DNA from: Novosphingobium pentaromativorans US6-1
Lineage (GTDB): Bacteria > Pseudomonadota > Alphaproteobacteria > Sphingomonadales > Sphingomonadaceae
Direction: 5' to 3'
NCBI RefSeq assembly: GCF_000767465.1
Contig: NZ_CP009291.1
Location: 620,001-684,000 of the forward strand
DNA: 64,000 bases
Made by a program: the position numbers and the translations under genes. The notes beneath the pieces are model-generated. The model ran no database searches. It was not told the DNA's origin and saw only the letters and a list, made by a program, of their open reading frames with translations. Position 1 is the first letter of the stretch, and every line of letters starts with the position of its first letter. Of this stretch, positions 29,602 to 39,362 are shown piece by piece.

Positions 29602-29616
29602 GAACAATGAGAGAAC
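29602..29616. promoter_or_regulatory. LexA (SOS) box upstream of lexA
   Basis: GAAC-AATGAGA-GAAC on the plus strand reads GTTC-N7-GTTC on the minus strand, the direct-repeat operator recognised by alphaproteobacterial LexA. It sits between lexA (start 29556) and the end of moeA (29641). Confidence 0.85.
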
Positions 29617-29640
29617 AATTAAGCAACAGATTCTGGAACG

Positions 29641-30864
29641 TCAAGCAATACCGCCGTTTTCGAGCAGGAACACCCGCACCGTGTCTCCGGGCGTGGCGGC
29701 CGGTGCATGCGCGGGGCGATCGATCAGCACATTGCTGGCCGCAAGGGCGCTGAGTGCACCGCTGTCCTGCAGCGTCATGGGCGCCACGCTCTCGCCGTTC
29801 CAGTAGCCGCGCAGGAATTCGCGGCGGTGGCCGATGGCTCTGAGAGATCCGTCCAGAACGGTCGAGATCTGCATTGGCAGCGAACGGTTTGCTCCGAGCA
29901 TTGCGCGCAGCATCGGCAGGACGAAGAGATAGGCGGTGACCATGCTCGAAACCGGATTGCCCGGCAGGCCGATGATGATCTGCGTGCCGCCGCTGCTGCG
30001 TTCGCGCGTGGCAACGAGGATCGGCTTGCCCGGCTTGATGGCGACGCGCCAGAAGTCGAGCCTTGCGCCCCAGCGTTCGAGAGCCGGGCGCACGAGATCG
30101 TGATCGCCTACCGAGGCTCCGCCGCTGGTGACGATCATGTCGCAATCGGCGGCCTCGTCGAAAGCGCCGATCAGCGCATCGAGCGTGTCGGTCACGGGCC
30201 CGATTCGCTGCGCCTCGACCGGCAGGGCGCTGACCAGCGAGACCAGCATGGCGCCGTTGCTCGCGGGGATCTGGTGCGCAGGGCAGGTCTCCGGATCGGC
30301 GGCCAGTTCATCGCCGCTGTCGATCACCGCGACTTTCGGCATGCGGCGCACCGGCAGGTGGCGATGACCCGCGGAGAGGGCCAGCGCGATATGCGCAGGG
30401 CCGATGCGGACTCCTTCGCCCAGCACTTCTTGCCCCGCCGTGAAATCCATCCCGCAAGGGCGGATGTGCTTGTGCGGCGGTTCGGGCAGATCGCCGCTGA
30501 GAGTAATGCGGTCGCCTTCCCGCCCAAGGTCTTCCTGCAGGATCACGACGCCGGCATCGGCGGGCATGATCGCGCCGGTCGAGATCCGCACGGCCTCGCC
30601 CTTTTGCAGCGTGCCGGTAAAGGGGTGGCCTGCGGCGCTTTCACCGATCACCTGCCATGGCCCGGTGAGGTCGCCTTCGATCATTGCATAGCCGTCCATC
30701 GCAGAGAGATGAGCGGAAGGCTGGGTGCGCCGCGCCAGCAGCGGTTCGGCCAGGAAGCGGCCCAGCGCGCTTTCGACGTCGACGCGCTCGACCGCTAGTG
30801 CTTCGGCCAGTGCAAGCAGGCGGGCCTGGGCATCTTCGAGCGGGATCGGCGCGGGACCTGCCAT
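29641..30864 (-). CDS. moeA: Molybdopterin molybdenumtransferase
   Basis: A 407-residue enzyme that inserts molybdate into adenylylated molybdopterin. Family segments are SAMDGYAM near residue 55, RISTGAIMPADAGVVILQED, the central TSGGASVGDHDLVRPAL and GLPGNPVSSMVTAYLFVLP. The ATG at 30864 overlaps the stop of moaC, so both are one unit with the preceding trp genes. It ends 25 bases before the SOS box of lexA. Confidence 0.96.
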   Translation of the reverse strand: MAGPAPIPLEDAQARLLALAEALAVERVDVESALGRFLAEPLLARRTQPSAHLSAMDGYAMIEGDLTGPWQVIGESAAGHPFTGTLQKGEAVRISTGAIMPADAGVVILQEDLGREGDRITLSGDLPEPPHKHIRPCGMDFTAGQEVLGEGVRIGPAHIALALSAGHRHLPVRRMPKVAVIDSGDELAADPETCPAHQIPASNGAMLVSLVSALPVEAQRIGPVTDTLDALIGAFDEAADCDMIVTSGGASVGDHDLVRPALERWGARLDFWRVAIKPGKPILVATRERSSGGTQIIIGLPGNPVSSMVTAYLFVLPMLRAMLGANRSLPMQISTVLDGSLRAIGHRREFLRGYWNGESVAPMTLQDSGALSALAASNVLIDRPAHAPAATPGDTVRVFLLENGGIA

Positions 30865-31346
30865 CAGTGCCGGTCCTCCGCGCGCCAGGTCCCGGACTTG
30901 CCGCCGCGCTTCTCGATCAGGCGGATGTCGCCGATGACCATGCCCTTGTCGAGCGCCTTGGCCATGTCGTAGATCGTCACCAGCGCCACGGAAACGGCCG
31001 TGATGGCTTCCATTTCCACGCCGGTCTTGCCGGTGAGCGAGGCCGTCGCCGTGGCCCTGACGGCTTCGTCCTCGAAGCTGAAATCGACATTGATCGCATC
31101 GATGGCGAGCGGGTGGCACATCGGGATCAGGTCCCCGGTGCGCTTGCCCGCCATGATCCCGGCGATGCGCGCGGTGCCCAGCACGTCGCCCTTGGGGGCA
31201 TCCCCGGCGCGGATCGCCGCGAGTGCCTCGGCCGACATCGTGATCCGCCCCGAGGCAATGGCGAGCCGCTGCGTCTCTGCCTTGGCGCCGACATCGACCA
31301 TGCGCGCCGTCCCGTCCGAATCGATGTGCGTGAGGCTCTTGTTCAT
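30864..31346 (-). CDS. moaC: Cyclic pyranopterin monophosphate synthase
   Basis: A 160-residue enzyme of the first step of molybdenum cofactor synthesis, acting with MoaA. Typical motifs are [39 protein letters not shown] and [21 protein letters not shown] use the ATG at 31346 (MNKSLTHID), since upstream residues lack similarity. A 9-base direct repeat lies 24 bases upstream. Confidence 0.97.
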   Translation of the reverse strand: MNKSLTHIDSDGTARMVDVGAKAETQRLAIASGRITMSAEALAAIRAGDAPKGDVLGTARIAGIMAGKRTGDLIPMCHPLAIDAINVDFSFEDEAVRATATASLTGKTGVEMEAITAVSVALVTIYDMAKALDKGMVIGDIRLIEKRGGKSGTWRAEDRH

Positions 31347-31369
31347 CTCAGACCTTGAAATCCTGATGA

Positions 31370-31387
31370 GGTTTACACGGTTTACAC
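31370..31387. repeat. Tandem 9-bp repeat upstream of moaC
   Basis: GGTTTACAC occurs twice without spacer (GTGTAAACC twice on the moaC strand), ending 24 bases before the moaC start. The position fits a promoter element or activator site, but no known factor is identified. Confidence 0.5.
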
Positions 31388-31532
31388 AGTCCAGAAGCGC
31401 CAGCGGAGCGGCCTCGCAGGACCGGTAAGCGTGCGGTTTCGGGGCCGGGTACATTCGCGCTCATGCCCCATGGATGGCAGATTTCCCGGCTGTAGGACAG
31501 GGTGGGCTTCGCGAATGCCATCGGCCCGAAGT

Positions 31533-32321
31533 TTATCCTTCGAGCAGCGCCCGCGTTGCCGCCTCGACATCGTCATGACGCATCAGGCTTTCGCCAACGA
31601 GGAAGGTGCGCGCGCCGCACTGCGAGAGACGCTGCAGGTCGGCATGGCCGTTGATGCCGCTTTCACTGACGAGCAGCGTGCCTTCCGGTGCGAGCGGGGC
31701 GAGCCGCTCGGTCGTGGCGATGTCGGTGACGAAGCGCTTGAGGTCGCGGTTGTTGACGCCGATCAGGCGCGATTTGAGCCGGGCCGCGCGCTCCATTTCA
31801 TGCTCGTCGTGGACTTCGACGAGGCAGTCCATGCCGCGTTCGAGCGCGGCCGCCTCGATCTCGGCCATCAGCGTATCGTCCAGCGCGGCAACGATGATGA
31901 GGATGGCGTCGGCCCCGATCGAACGCGCTTCGGCGACCTGCCAGGGATCGACCATGAAGTCCTTGCGGATGACCGGCAGCGAGACCGCGGCGCGCGCCGC
32001 GACGAGATAGTCCTCATGGCCCTGGAAGTAAGGTGCATCGGTCAGGATCGAGAGGCAGGCCGCGCCGCCCTTTTCATAGGCGACGGCATGTTCGGTCGGG
32101 CGGAAATCCGGGCGGATCAGGCCCTTCGACGGGCTGGCCTTCTTGATTTCCGCGATGAGGGCGAACCCGCTCTCGGCCTTGCGGCGTAGCGCCGCCTCGA
32201 AGCCGCGCGGCGCGCTCTGGCCGGCAGCCTTCGCATCGAGCGCGGATAGCGAGGCAAGGGGCTTGCGGGCGGCGACTTCCTCGCGCTTGGTATCGCAGAT
32301 CTCGGTGAGCTTGTTGGACAT
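31533..32321 (-). CDS. trpC: Indole-3-glycerol phosphate synthase
   Basis: A 262-residue TIM-barrel enzyme of tryptophan synthesis. The motifs [21 protein letters not shown] (N-terminal substrate loop), [37 protein letters not shown] and [12 protein letters not shown] are all present. It is not fused to TrpF. It follows trpD by 48 bases and precedes moaC by about 190 bases. Confidence 0.97.
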   Translation of the reverse strand: MSNKLTEICDTKREEVAARKPLASLSALDAKAAGQSAPRGFEAALRRKAESGFALIAEIKKASPSKGLIRPDFRPTEHAVAYEKGGAACLSILTDAPYFQGHEDYLVAARAAVSLPVIRKDFMVDPWQVAEARSIGADAILIIVAALDDTLMAEIEAAALERGMDCLVEVHDEHEMERAARLKSRLIGVNNRDLKRFVTDIATTERLAPLAPEGTLLVSESGINGHADLQRLSQCGARTFLVGESLMRHDDVEAATRALLEG

Positions 32322-32369
32322 GGCGGGCCTTCGGTGCCTGATGCGGTTCGGTATGGGCGGGAAGCGGCG

Positions 32370-33359
32370 CTACTTGAGCGCGTCGATCCAGCAGTTGAGC
32401 AGGGCATTGGCGAGGCCCTTGTCGATGGCCTCGGCAGCTTCCTCGACGCCTTCCCGCCAGGTCTTTGCTTCACCGGCGACAACAAGCGCACCGGCCGCGT
32501 TGAACAGCACGGCATCGCGATAGGCGCCCGCCTCGCCCATGAGCAGGCGGCGCAGGGCCTGGGCGTTGTACTGCGGATCGCCGCCGCGAATGGCATCGAC
32601 CGGCGCGACTGGCAGCCCCGCGTCGGCGGGCGAAACGCGGCGCATGGCCAGTTCGCTGCCGGTCACTTCCGCAACTTCGTTGCCGCCTGCAAGGCTGAGT
32701 TCGTCGAGGCCTTCATCGCCGGAGACGACGAGCGAATGCTCGGTGCCCAGGCGAAGGATCGCCTCGGCATAGATCGGCACGTAGGCGGGCCGGGCGATGC
32801 CCACGAGCTGGCGGCGGACCTGCGCCGGATTGGCAAGCGGGCCCATCAGGTTGAAGATCGTGCGGCGCCCCAGCTTCTTGCGTAGCGGCATCAACCGCCC
32901 AAGCGCCGGGTGGTGGCGGGCGGCGAAGAGGAAGCAGATGCCAAGGTCGGCCAGTGTCGCCTCGGCGGTTTCCACGGCGCGGTCGAGATTGAGACCGAGC
33001 GCCTCGAGCGTGTCGGCGGCGCCCGCCTTGGAACTGGCCGCGCGGTTGCCGTGCTTGGCGACCGGCACGCCGCAGGCGGCAACGACCAGCGATACGGCAG
33101 TCGAGACGTTGAGTGTGTGATGACCGTCACCGCCGGTTCCGCATACGTCGATGGCATTGGCGGGGGCGACGATGGGGATCATCCGTGCCCGCATGGCGCG
33201 TGCGGCGCCCGCGATCTCGCCGGCATTCTCGCCCCGCTCGGAAAGTGCGACGAGAAACGCGGCGATGTCCGCCTCGGGCACGTCGCCGTCAAGGATCGCG
33301 GCGAAGGCGGCTTCAGCTTCGGCTTCCTCGATCGGATGGCTGGGATCGGGCAGCGTCAT
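32370..33359 (-). CDS. trpD: Anthranilate phosphoribosyltransferase
   Basis: A 329-residue enzyme that joins anthranilate to phosphoribosyl pyrophosphate. The PRPP-binding [15 protein letters not shown] is near residue 70, [21 protein letters not shown] follows, and [15 protein letters not shown] is in the second half. The start at 33359 (MTLPDPSHP) overlaps the trpG stop. Confidence 0.97.
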   Translation of the reverse strand: MTLPDPSHPIEEAEAEAAFAAILDGDVPEADIAAFLVALSERGENAGEIAGAARAMRARMIPIVAPANAIDVCGTGGDGHHTLNVSTAVSLVVAACGVPVAKHGNRAASSKAGAADTLEALGLNLDRAVETAEATLADLGICFLFAARHHPALGRLMPLRKKLGRRTIFNLMGPLANPAQVRRQLVGIARPAYVPIYAEAILRLGTEHSLVVSGDEGLDELSLAGGNEVAEVTGSELAMRRVSPADAGLPVAPVDAIRGGDPQYNAQALRRLLMGEAGAYRDAVLFNAAGALVVAGEAKTWREGVEEAAEAIDKGLANALLNCWIDALK

Positions 33360-33940
33360 GCGACGGCCCTGGTCTCGATGCCACACAGGCGCAGGAAGTT
33401 CGCCAGCATGTCGTGCCCGTGCTCGGTGGCGATGCTTTCCGGGTGGAACTGCACGCCGTGGATCGGCAGGCTTGCGTGGCGGAAGCCCATGACGTGGCCA
33501 TCGTCGGAGCGGGCGTTGACCAGCAGCGTCTCGGGAATGTCCTCGACGATCAGCGAGTGATAGCGCGTCGCGGTGAAGGGTGAGGGCAGCCCCTCGAACA
33601 CGCCGGTATTGTCATGCGTCACCGGCGAGGTCTTGCCGTGCATCAGCCCGCCGCGCACGACCCTGCCGCCGAAGTACTGGCCGATCGACTGGTGGCCCAG
33701 GCACACGCCGAGCAGCGGCTTTCCGGCATCGGCCGCCGCACCGACGAGGTCGAGGCTGATGCCTGCCTCGTTCGGGGTGCATGGCCCCGGCGAGATGAGG
33801 AAGCCCTGCGCCCCGCTCGAAATCGCCTGTCCGGCCGAGAGCGCATCATTGCGCACGACTTCGACCTCTGCCCCCAGCTCCATCAGGTAATGGACGAGGT
33901 TCCAGGTGAAGCTGTCGTAGTTGTCGATGACGAGGATCAT
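33356..33940 (-). CDS. trpG: Anthranilate synthase glutamine amidotransferase subunit
   Basis: A 194-residue class I glutamine amidotransferase giving ammonia to TrpE. The triad is Cys80 ([12 protein letters not shown]), His166 and Glu168 (VQFHPESI). The start ATG at 33940 ([11 protein letters not shown]) overlaps the stop of the upstream lipoprotein gene. It might also serve PabB in folate synthesis, as single-copy enzymes in other bacteria do. Confidence 0.96.
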   Translation of the reverse strand: MILVIDNYDSFTWNLVHYLMELGAEVEVVRNDALSAGQAISSGAQGFLISPGPCTPNEAGISLDLVGAAADAGKPLLGVCLGHQSIGQYFGGRVVRGGLMHGKTSPVTHDNTGVFEGLPSPFTATRYHSLIVEDIPETLLVNARSDDGHVMGFRHASLPIHGVQFHPESIATEHGHDMLANFLRLCGIETRAVA

Positions 33941-34722
33941 GATTTGCCCTTTGCCCTTTTCTCGACGACGATCAAGGGGCCGAGCGGAGGTCCGCCATCG
34001 ACGCGGCCCATGTGCGGGTCCCACAGGGAAGAAACGCTGCCGTCGAGGAACAGCGCATTGGGGCAGTCCAGCGCGTCGCGGAAATAGCGGGCGAGCCTGC
34101 CGAAGGAGATCGGTTCGTCGGAAATGACGAAGTGCGCGTTTCCGTCGCGGTCGACGCCCACGCCATTGCGCAGCTTGAGCGACTGGCCGTCGGGCGCGAT
34201 GCGGGGATGCAGCTTTCCGGCGATGACCAGCATCGGCCCCGACTGGGTGCCAAACTGCGGGCGGTGCGAGACGCTCTGGGCAAAGTCCTCGCTGGTGCGA
34301 ACGGCCCAGTGGCCGTCGGTATCGCCATAGAACACGCCGTTGGGCAGAAGGTGGAAGTTGCCGTAGCCCTCGTTGCGGTTGAGCGTGTGCAGGCGATTCC
34401 CGTCCTCGACGTAGTAGCCGATCGGCTGCCCTTTCTCGTCGAACATGCCTCCGTTCATCGCAAAGGCGACTTCATGGCTCATTTCCGGCCGGTCGACCGC
34501 GAGCTGGGAAAGGCTGCGGTAGGGCACGCCACCCTTGGGGCCCAGAACCATGTGGATGGTGTGGCGGCCCGGCTCTGCGGTGCAATGGGTGAGCGATGCG
34601 CCCTCGAAGCTGGCGGCCTCGCACGGCGGCGGCGGCGGCGCCGCGGCTTCCTGCTTCGCATCGCCCGAAGAACAGGCGGCGAGCAGCAGCGCCAGCAGCA
34701 GGGCGGGCGCCGTACGGGTCAC
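33937..34722 (-). CDS. Lipoprotein with phosphodiester glycosidase (NAGPA-like) domain
   Basis: A 261-residue protein starting at GTG 34722, which overlaps the trpE stop. The N-terminus is a lipoprotein signal ([13 protein letters not shown], lipobox LAAC). The rest matches the NAGPA/phosphodiester glycosidase domain pattern: [47 protein letters not shown] and [17 protein letters not shown]. In relatives this domain cleaves glycosyl phosphodiesters. It is embedded between trpE and trpG with overlaps on both sides, so it is co-translated with them, though no link to tryptophan synthesis is obvious. Confidence 0.9.
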   Translation of the reverse strand: MTRTAPALLLALLLAACSSGDAKQEAAAPPPPPCEAASFEGASLTHCTAEPGRHTIHMVLGPKGGVPYRSLSQLAVDRPEMSHEVAFAMNGGMFDEKGQPIGYYVEDGNRLHTLNRNEGYGNFHLLPNGVFYGDTDGHWAVRTSEDFAQSVSHRPQFGTQSGPMLVIAGKLHPRIAPDGQSLKLRNGVGVDRDGNAHFVISDEPISFGRLARYFRDALDCPNALFLDGSVSSLWDPHMGRVDGGPPLGPLIVVEKRAKGKS

Positions 34723-36230
34723 TGCCCGAAGCCCGGCTCTCCTGCGACACGGACCGCTTCGCGCGCGGCAGCGAAAAGGGCGCCGGACTTGGCTTCGCAT
34801 TCGCGCTGTTCGTAGGCCGGGTCGCTGTCGGCAACGATGCCCGCGCCCGCCTGGACGTGGAGCACGCCGTCCTTGAGCACGCCGGTGCGCAAAACGATGC
34901 ACGAATCGACCGAACCGTCGGGCGCGAAATAGCCGACCCCGCCAGCATAGGCCCCGCGCGTTTCGGGTTCGAGTTCGGCGATGATCTCGCAGGCATGGAC
35001 CTTGGGCGCGCCCGAGACGGTGCCGGCCGGGAAGCCGGCGAAGACTGCGTCGATGGCATCGTGCCTGGCGGTGTCGAGCCGGCCGACCACGTTCGATACG
35101 ATGTGCATCACGTGGCTGTAGCGCTCGATCGTGTAGCTGTCGGTCACTTCGACGGTGCCCGCCGCAGCCACGCGGCCGACGTCGTTGCGCCCCAGGTCGA
35201 GCAGCATGAGGTGTTCGGCGCGTTCCTTGGGATCGGCCAGCAGGCTCGCCTCGTTGGCCTTGTCCTCGGCCGGGGTCTTGCCGCGCGGGCGGGTGCCCGC
35301 GATCGGGCGGATCGTGACTTCGCCGTCACGCACGCGCACGAGGATTTCCGGGCTCGATCCGACCAGCGCAAAGCCGGGCAGGTCGAGGAAATAGAGGAAC
35401 GGCGAAGGGTTCACCCGGCGCAGCGCGCGGTAGAGCGCAAGCGGCGGCAGCGGGAATTCGCAGGTGAAGCGCTGGGCCAGCACGACCTGGAAGATGTCGC
35501 CGGCCTGGATGTACTCCTTGGCCCTGAGCACCATCGCCTTGTAGTCGTCGGCCGCCATGACCGGCGTGGGCTCTGGTATTGCCAGGTCGGGCTGGGCCGG
35601 AGCGAGCGTGGCGGGCACCGAGAGGCGGCGCAGCGCCTCGTCGATGCGCTCCGCGGCGGCTTCGACCACGCGATCCGGCGAACCGGCGTCGGGCCAGACC
35701 GGCGCCACGCAGAACAGCTCGTCGCCGAGGCGATCGAACACGAGGATCAGCGAAGGCCGCACGAACAGCATGTCGGGCACGTCGAGGCTGCTTTGCGGCG
35801 CGCGCGGCAGCTTCTCGACAAGGCCGATGGTCTCGTAGCCGAAATAGCCGACGAGGCAGGCGAGCGCCTTGGGCAGTTCGGCGGGCACGTCGATGCGGCA
35901 GGTCTCGACGAGGTTGCGCAGTTCGGAGAGGCTGTCGCCGGGCAGAGCCGCGAAGGCGTCCTTGTCGGACTTCCACTTGCGGTTGATCTCGCAGCTGGCG
36001 CCGCTGGCACGGAACACGAGGTCGGGATCGAGCCCGATCAGGCTGTAGCGCCCGCGCACTTCGCCGCCTTCCACCGATTCCAGCAGGAAGTCTCCGCGAC
36101 CGTCCTCGAACAGCCGCAGGGCCGCCGCGACCGGCGTCTCGGTATCGGCGACCAGCTTGCGCCAGAGCAGGGCGGGGCGCCCTTGCTCCAGTTGCTGCCG
36201 GACCGTGTCTCTATCCGCTTCGCGCTGCAT
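34719..36230 (-). CDS. trpE: Anthranilate synthase component I
   Basis: A 503-residue chorismate-using enzyme. The N-terminal domain contains LLESVEGGEVRGRYSLIGLDP, the tryptophan-feedback region type, and the catalytic C-terminal domain has YIQAGDIFQVVLAQRF, IAGTRPRGKT, LLDLGRNDVGRV and FPAGTVSGAPKVHACEII. The ATG at 36230 is 18 bases downstream of the ppiD-like gene, so a shared transcript is likely. No leader peptide with Trp codons is visible upstream. Confidence 0.97.
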   Translation of the reverse strand: MQREADRDTVRQQLEQGRPALLWRKLVADTETPVAAALRLFEDGRGDFLLESVEGGEVRGRYSLIGLDPDLVFRASGASCEINRKWKSDKDAFAALPGDSLSELRNLVETCRIDVPAELPKALACLVGYFGYETIGLVEKLPRAPQSSLDVPDMLFVRPSLILVFDRLGDELFCVAPVWPDAGSPDRVVEAAAERIDEALRRLSVPATLAPAQPDLAIPEPTPVMAADDYKAMVLRAKEYIQAGDIFQVVLAQRFTCEFPLPPLALYRALRRVNPSPFLYFLDLPGFALVGSSPEILVRVRDGEVTIRPIAGTRPRGKTPAEDKANEASLLADPKERAEHLMLLDLGRNDVGRVAAAGTVEVTDSYTIERYSHVMHIVSNVVGRLDTARHDAIDAVFAGFPAGTVSGAPKVHACEIIAELEPETRGAYAGGVGYFAPDGSVDSCIVLRTGVLKDGVLHVQAGAGIVADSDPAYEQRECEAKSGALFAAAREAVRVAGEPGFGQ

Positions 36231-36248
36231 CGTCGTTCCTGCCTGCGC

Positions 36249-38198
36249 TTACTGGGCCGAACCGGTGCCGGCGAGTTCGTCGCGCACGGCCTTGATCGCG
36301 GCGGCATTCTTGGTGACGCCCACGTCCTTGCGGATCGCCTTGCCGAGTGCGTCGGCATAGGCCTGGCCGAGCTGCTGGCCGAGTTCCTTCTGGGTATTGG
36401 CGACCAGATCGTCGGAATCGATCTTGGCAGGGTCGATCTTCTTGAGGGCCACCACGAACCAGCCGCGTTCCTGCGGGGCGGCCTGCACCTTCACCGTGTT
36501 CTCGGCCATGTGGAACATGAGCGAGATCGGTGCCGGGACCTGGCGGCCGTTCTGGATCGCGGCGGTCAACGTGGGACGCGACATCGTGACGGGCTGGATC
36601 GGCGGCAGGCGCTTGCCGACCGACGCCATGGCCTTTTCGAGCGCGGTGCCCTTCTTGACCTCGGCCTGGACCTTGAGCGCGGCGGCCTTGGCGGCCTGCG
36701 AGCCCTTGTCCATCGACCAGGCGACCTTCACGTCGTCCTTGATCTCCTTGAGCGGAGCCGGCGCGGACGCGTCGATCTCGCTGACGTCGTAGATCATGAA
36801 GGTCTTGCCGCGTTCGACTTCGGCGACCTGCGGCTGCTCTTCCTCCATCGAGAAGGCGGTCTTGAGCACCGGGGCGATGACGTCGGGCGCCTTTTCGCCG
36901 GGCTTGAGATAGACCTGGCCGTCGGCGGTGATGGGCGCGGTGGTCTGCACCTCGATCCCGAGCGACTTGGCGACTTCGATCAGGTTGGCCCCGTCGGCGA
37001 ACTTGTCCTCGAGGCTGGCGAGTTCGTCGGTGAAGGCGGCGCGGCGCTTTTCCTGCTCGATCTGCTTGGCCAGTTCGTCCTTCACTTCGGCAAGGGTGCG
37101 GGCAGGCTTTTCCTGCTTTTCCTCGACGCGGATGACGTGCCAGCCCAGCGGGCTCTTCTGCGGCACGGCGAGCTTGCCGGTATCGGCGGCGAAGACGGCA
37201 TCGGCGACGGCCGGCGAGAACTGCTCGCTCAGATCGGTCTTGCTGAAGAATTCGAGCCTGGCTGCCGACAGGCCCTTTTCCTTAGCCGCCGCTTCGAGCG
37301 ACTTGCCGCCGTTCACTTCGGCGACGATCGCCTTGGCAGCGGCCTCGGTCGGCACGATCAGCTGGGTGATACGGCGCTTGTCCTGCGCGGCGTACTGTGC
37401 CTTGTTGGCATCGTAGCGTGCGGCGATTTCCTTGTCGGTCGGCGCGGCGGGAGCCTTGATCGCGTCTTCACCGAAGGTCGCGTAACGGATCACGCGGCGC
37501 TCGGGCCGGATGAATTCGTTGATGTGGTCCTTGTAGAAGGCCTGGATCTCGATGTCGGTCGGGTCCTTCTCGGGCATGAAGGCCGAGGAAGGGAAGGCTG
37601 CGATCGTGCCGGTGCGGCTCTCGCCAAGCAGCGAGGCATAGCGCCTGGCGGCATCCTTCGACATAACCGCGCCGTACTGCGCCGGAACCAGCAGCTGCTG
37701 CGAGACGAGGCCCTGGGCGATGTCCTCGCGCAGGACCTTCTCGGTCAGGCCCTGCTGCGCGAGCGCCTGGCGGAAGGTGTCCTGGCTGAACTTGCCGTCA
37801 ACGCCCATGAAGCCGGGGATCTGCGTGATCTCGCTGTCGATCAGGCGATCGCCTGCAACGACGCCCTGCTGCTTGCCGAAGACGAAGAGCGCTGTGCGGT
37901 CGATGAGATCGTCGAGGACCTGCTCGACTCCGCCTTCTGCGACCATCAGTTTCATGGTTGCGGTGGGCTGATTGCGCTTCACGCGCTCCAGCGCCGCGCG
38001 GGCCGACTGCGTCAACTGCGGGGCGTCGATACTTTCCTTGCCCACGGTTGCGACCTTCGTTCCGCCGCCGAGGCCGGCCGAGGAACTGAGGCCGGCGATA
38101 TCGCCGCTGGCGAATGCGAGCGCGATGACGACGAGCATGATCAGCGCGACAGCCGCACCGATCTTGGATTTGAGCATTGAACGGAAGAAAGTGAGCAT
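36249..38198 (-). CDS. ppiD: PpiD-type periplasmic peptidyl-prolyl isomerase
   Basis: A 649-residue folding factor anchored by one N-terminal helix (about residues 12-31, AAVALIMLVVIALAFASG) with a large periplasmic part. A SurA_N-like region is followed by a parvulin domain around residues 255-365 (RRITQLIVPTEAAAKA to SPLGWHVIRVEEKQ) and a second degenerate region. I use ATG 38198 (MLTFFRSMLKSKIG), since the upstream extension lacks such character. It is the first gene of the block leading into trpE. Confidence 0.93.
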   Translation of the reverse strand: MLTFFRSMLKSKIGAAVALIMLVVIALAFASGDIAGLSSSAGLGGGTKVATVGKESIDAPQLTQSARAALERVKRNQPTATMKLMVAEGGVEQVLDDLIDRTALFVFGKQQGVVAGDRLIDSEITQIPGFMGVDGKFSQDTFRQALAQQGLTEKVLREDIAQGLVSQQLLVPAQYGAVMSKDAARRYASLLGESRTGTIAAFPSSAFMPEKDPTDIEIQAFYKDHINEFIRPERRVIRYATFGEDAIKAPAAPTDKEIAARYDANKAQYAAQDKRRITQLIVPTEAAAKAIVAEVNGGKSLEAAAKEKGLSAARLEFFSKTDLSEQFSPAVADAVFAADTGKLAVPQKSPLGWHVIRVEEKQEKPARTLAEVKDELAKQIEQEKRRAAFTDELASLEDKFADGANLIEVAKSLGIEVQTTAPITADGQVYLKPGEKAPDVIAPVLKTAFSMEEEQPQVAEVERGKTFMIYDVSEIDASAPAPLKEIKDDVKVAWSMDKGSQAAKAAALKVQAEVKKGTALEKAMASVGKRLPPIQPVTMSRPTLTAAIQNGRQVPAPISLMFHMAENTVKVQAAPQERGWFVVALKKIDPAKIDSDDLVANTQKELGQQLGQAYADALGKAIRKDVGVTKNAAAIKAVRDELAGTGSAQ

Positions 38199-38465
38199 GG
38201 ATCCGTGCCGATCAGCGATGACTTGAGCGAAAACGAAGGTTTCGCAGGAAACGGCCGCAGGCTTTAGGGGCGCTTGCGCGTTACTGCAATGCCGACTCGT
38301 ATGTGATTGCTTGAGCGACACACAGGAAAGTTTTACCTGAACGAAGGCTGCATGAGTTTTGACAACCGAGGTCCGCCTGTCCTAGCTGCGCGGCGCAAGC
38401 GGAGCGGCGATTCTTTGGCTGGACCGAAGGCGGCGCTGCGCACTTGATGAAATCAAGGGTTGGAA

Positions 38466-39224
38466 ATGGCTGGACTGCCTTACATCGTCGGTAACTGGAA
38501 AATGAACGGCACGCGCGCGATGCTCAACGAGGCGCGCGCGATTGACCGGGCGGCGGCACGCTTTCCCAAGGTGCAGGTCGCGGTCGCGCCGCCGGCGACG
38601 CTGATCTATCGCACGCGCGACGCAGCGGCCATCATCGGCGTGGGCGGGCAGGACTGCCACGCCGAAGAGAGCGGCGCCTTCACCGGCGACATCTCGGCAC
38701 AGATGCTCAAGGACGCAGGCGCGGACTTCACCATCGTTGGCCACTCGGAGCGCCGCACGCTCCACGGCGAAAGCGATGCTGACGTCAAGGCCAAGGCGGA
38801 GGCTGCGCTCGGTGCGGGCCTCGGCGTGATCCTGTGCGTGGGTGAAACCGAATCCCAGCGCGATGCCGGCGAGGCCGAAACGGTCGTCGGCGCCCAGCTC
38901 GAGGGTTCGTGTCCGCGTGTCGACGGCGCACCGGAAAAGCTCTCGGTCGCTTACGAACCGGTCTGGGCCATCGGCACCGGCCGGGTGCCTTCGGTTGAGG
39001 ACGTGGCCGCGATGCACAAGGCGATCCGCGCAAAGCTCGTCGCGCTTTACGGCGAGGGCGGTGCGGACGTGCGCATTCTCTATGGCGGCTCGGTAAAGGC
39101 CGACAATGCCGCGGAACTGCTGGCCGTGCCCGAAGTGGGCGGCGCGCTCGTCGGCGGGGCAAGCCTGTCCGCCGAGAGCTTCCTCGCGATCGTCGGCGCA
39201 GCCGCTTCGCTGGACGCGGACTGA
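38466..39224 (+). CDS. tpiA: Triosephosphate isomerase
   Basis: A 252-residue glycolytic enzyme interconverting dihydroxyacetone phosphate and glyceraldehyde 3-phosphate. Catalytic Lys is in VGNWKMNG near residue 11, His in VGHSERR near residue 95, and Glu in AYEPVWAIGTG near residue 165; the phosphate loop ILYGGSVKADNA is near the end. The ATG at 38466 follows AAGGGTTGG. It is divergent from ppiD, with about 270 bases between their starts. Confidence 0.98.
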   Translation: MAGLPYIVGNWKMNGTRAMLNEARAIDRAAARFPKVQVAVAPPATLIYRTRDAAAIIGVGGQDCHAEESGAFTGDISAQMLKDAGADFTIVGHSERRTLHGESDADVKAKAEAALGAGLGVILCVGETESQRDAGEAETVVGAQLEGSCPRVDGAPEKLSVAYEPVWAIGTGRVPSVEDVAAMHKAIRAKLVALYGEGGADVRILYGGSVKADNAAELLAVPEVGGALVGGASLSAESFLAIVGAAASLDAD

Positions 39225-39237
39225 TCGATAAAGTGCT

Positions 39238-39268
39238 GCAGGGCCCGGCATTGATGGCCGGGCCTTGC
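39238..39268 (+). terminator. Hairpin downstream of tpiA
   Basis: GCAGGGCCCGGC and GCCGGGCCTTGC form a long GC-rich stem (one G-T pair) around an ATTGATG loop, 13 bases after the tpiA stop. No T-run follows, so it may pause transcription or protect mRNA ends before secG. Confidence 0.45.
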
Positions 39269-39362
39269 GAAAACCCGTTGACGGGTTGCGCCGCGAAGGC
39301 GTTGCGCCTATCTGCGCGACGTGTGATGCGGGCTTGATGCTCCCCAGAAGGCTGAGACTGAG

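Noticed and set aside
38460..38465. TTG start two codons upstream of the tpiA ATG
   Set aside because: The ATG at 38466 gives the usual triosephosphate isomerase N-terminus and better spacing to the purine-rich sequence upstream.
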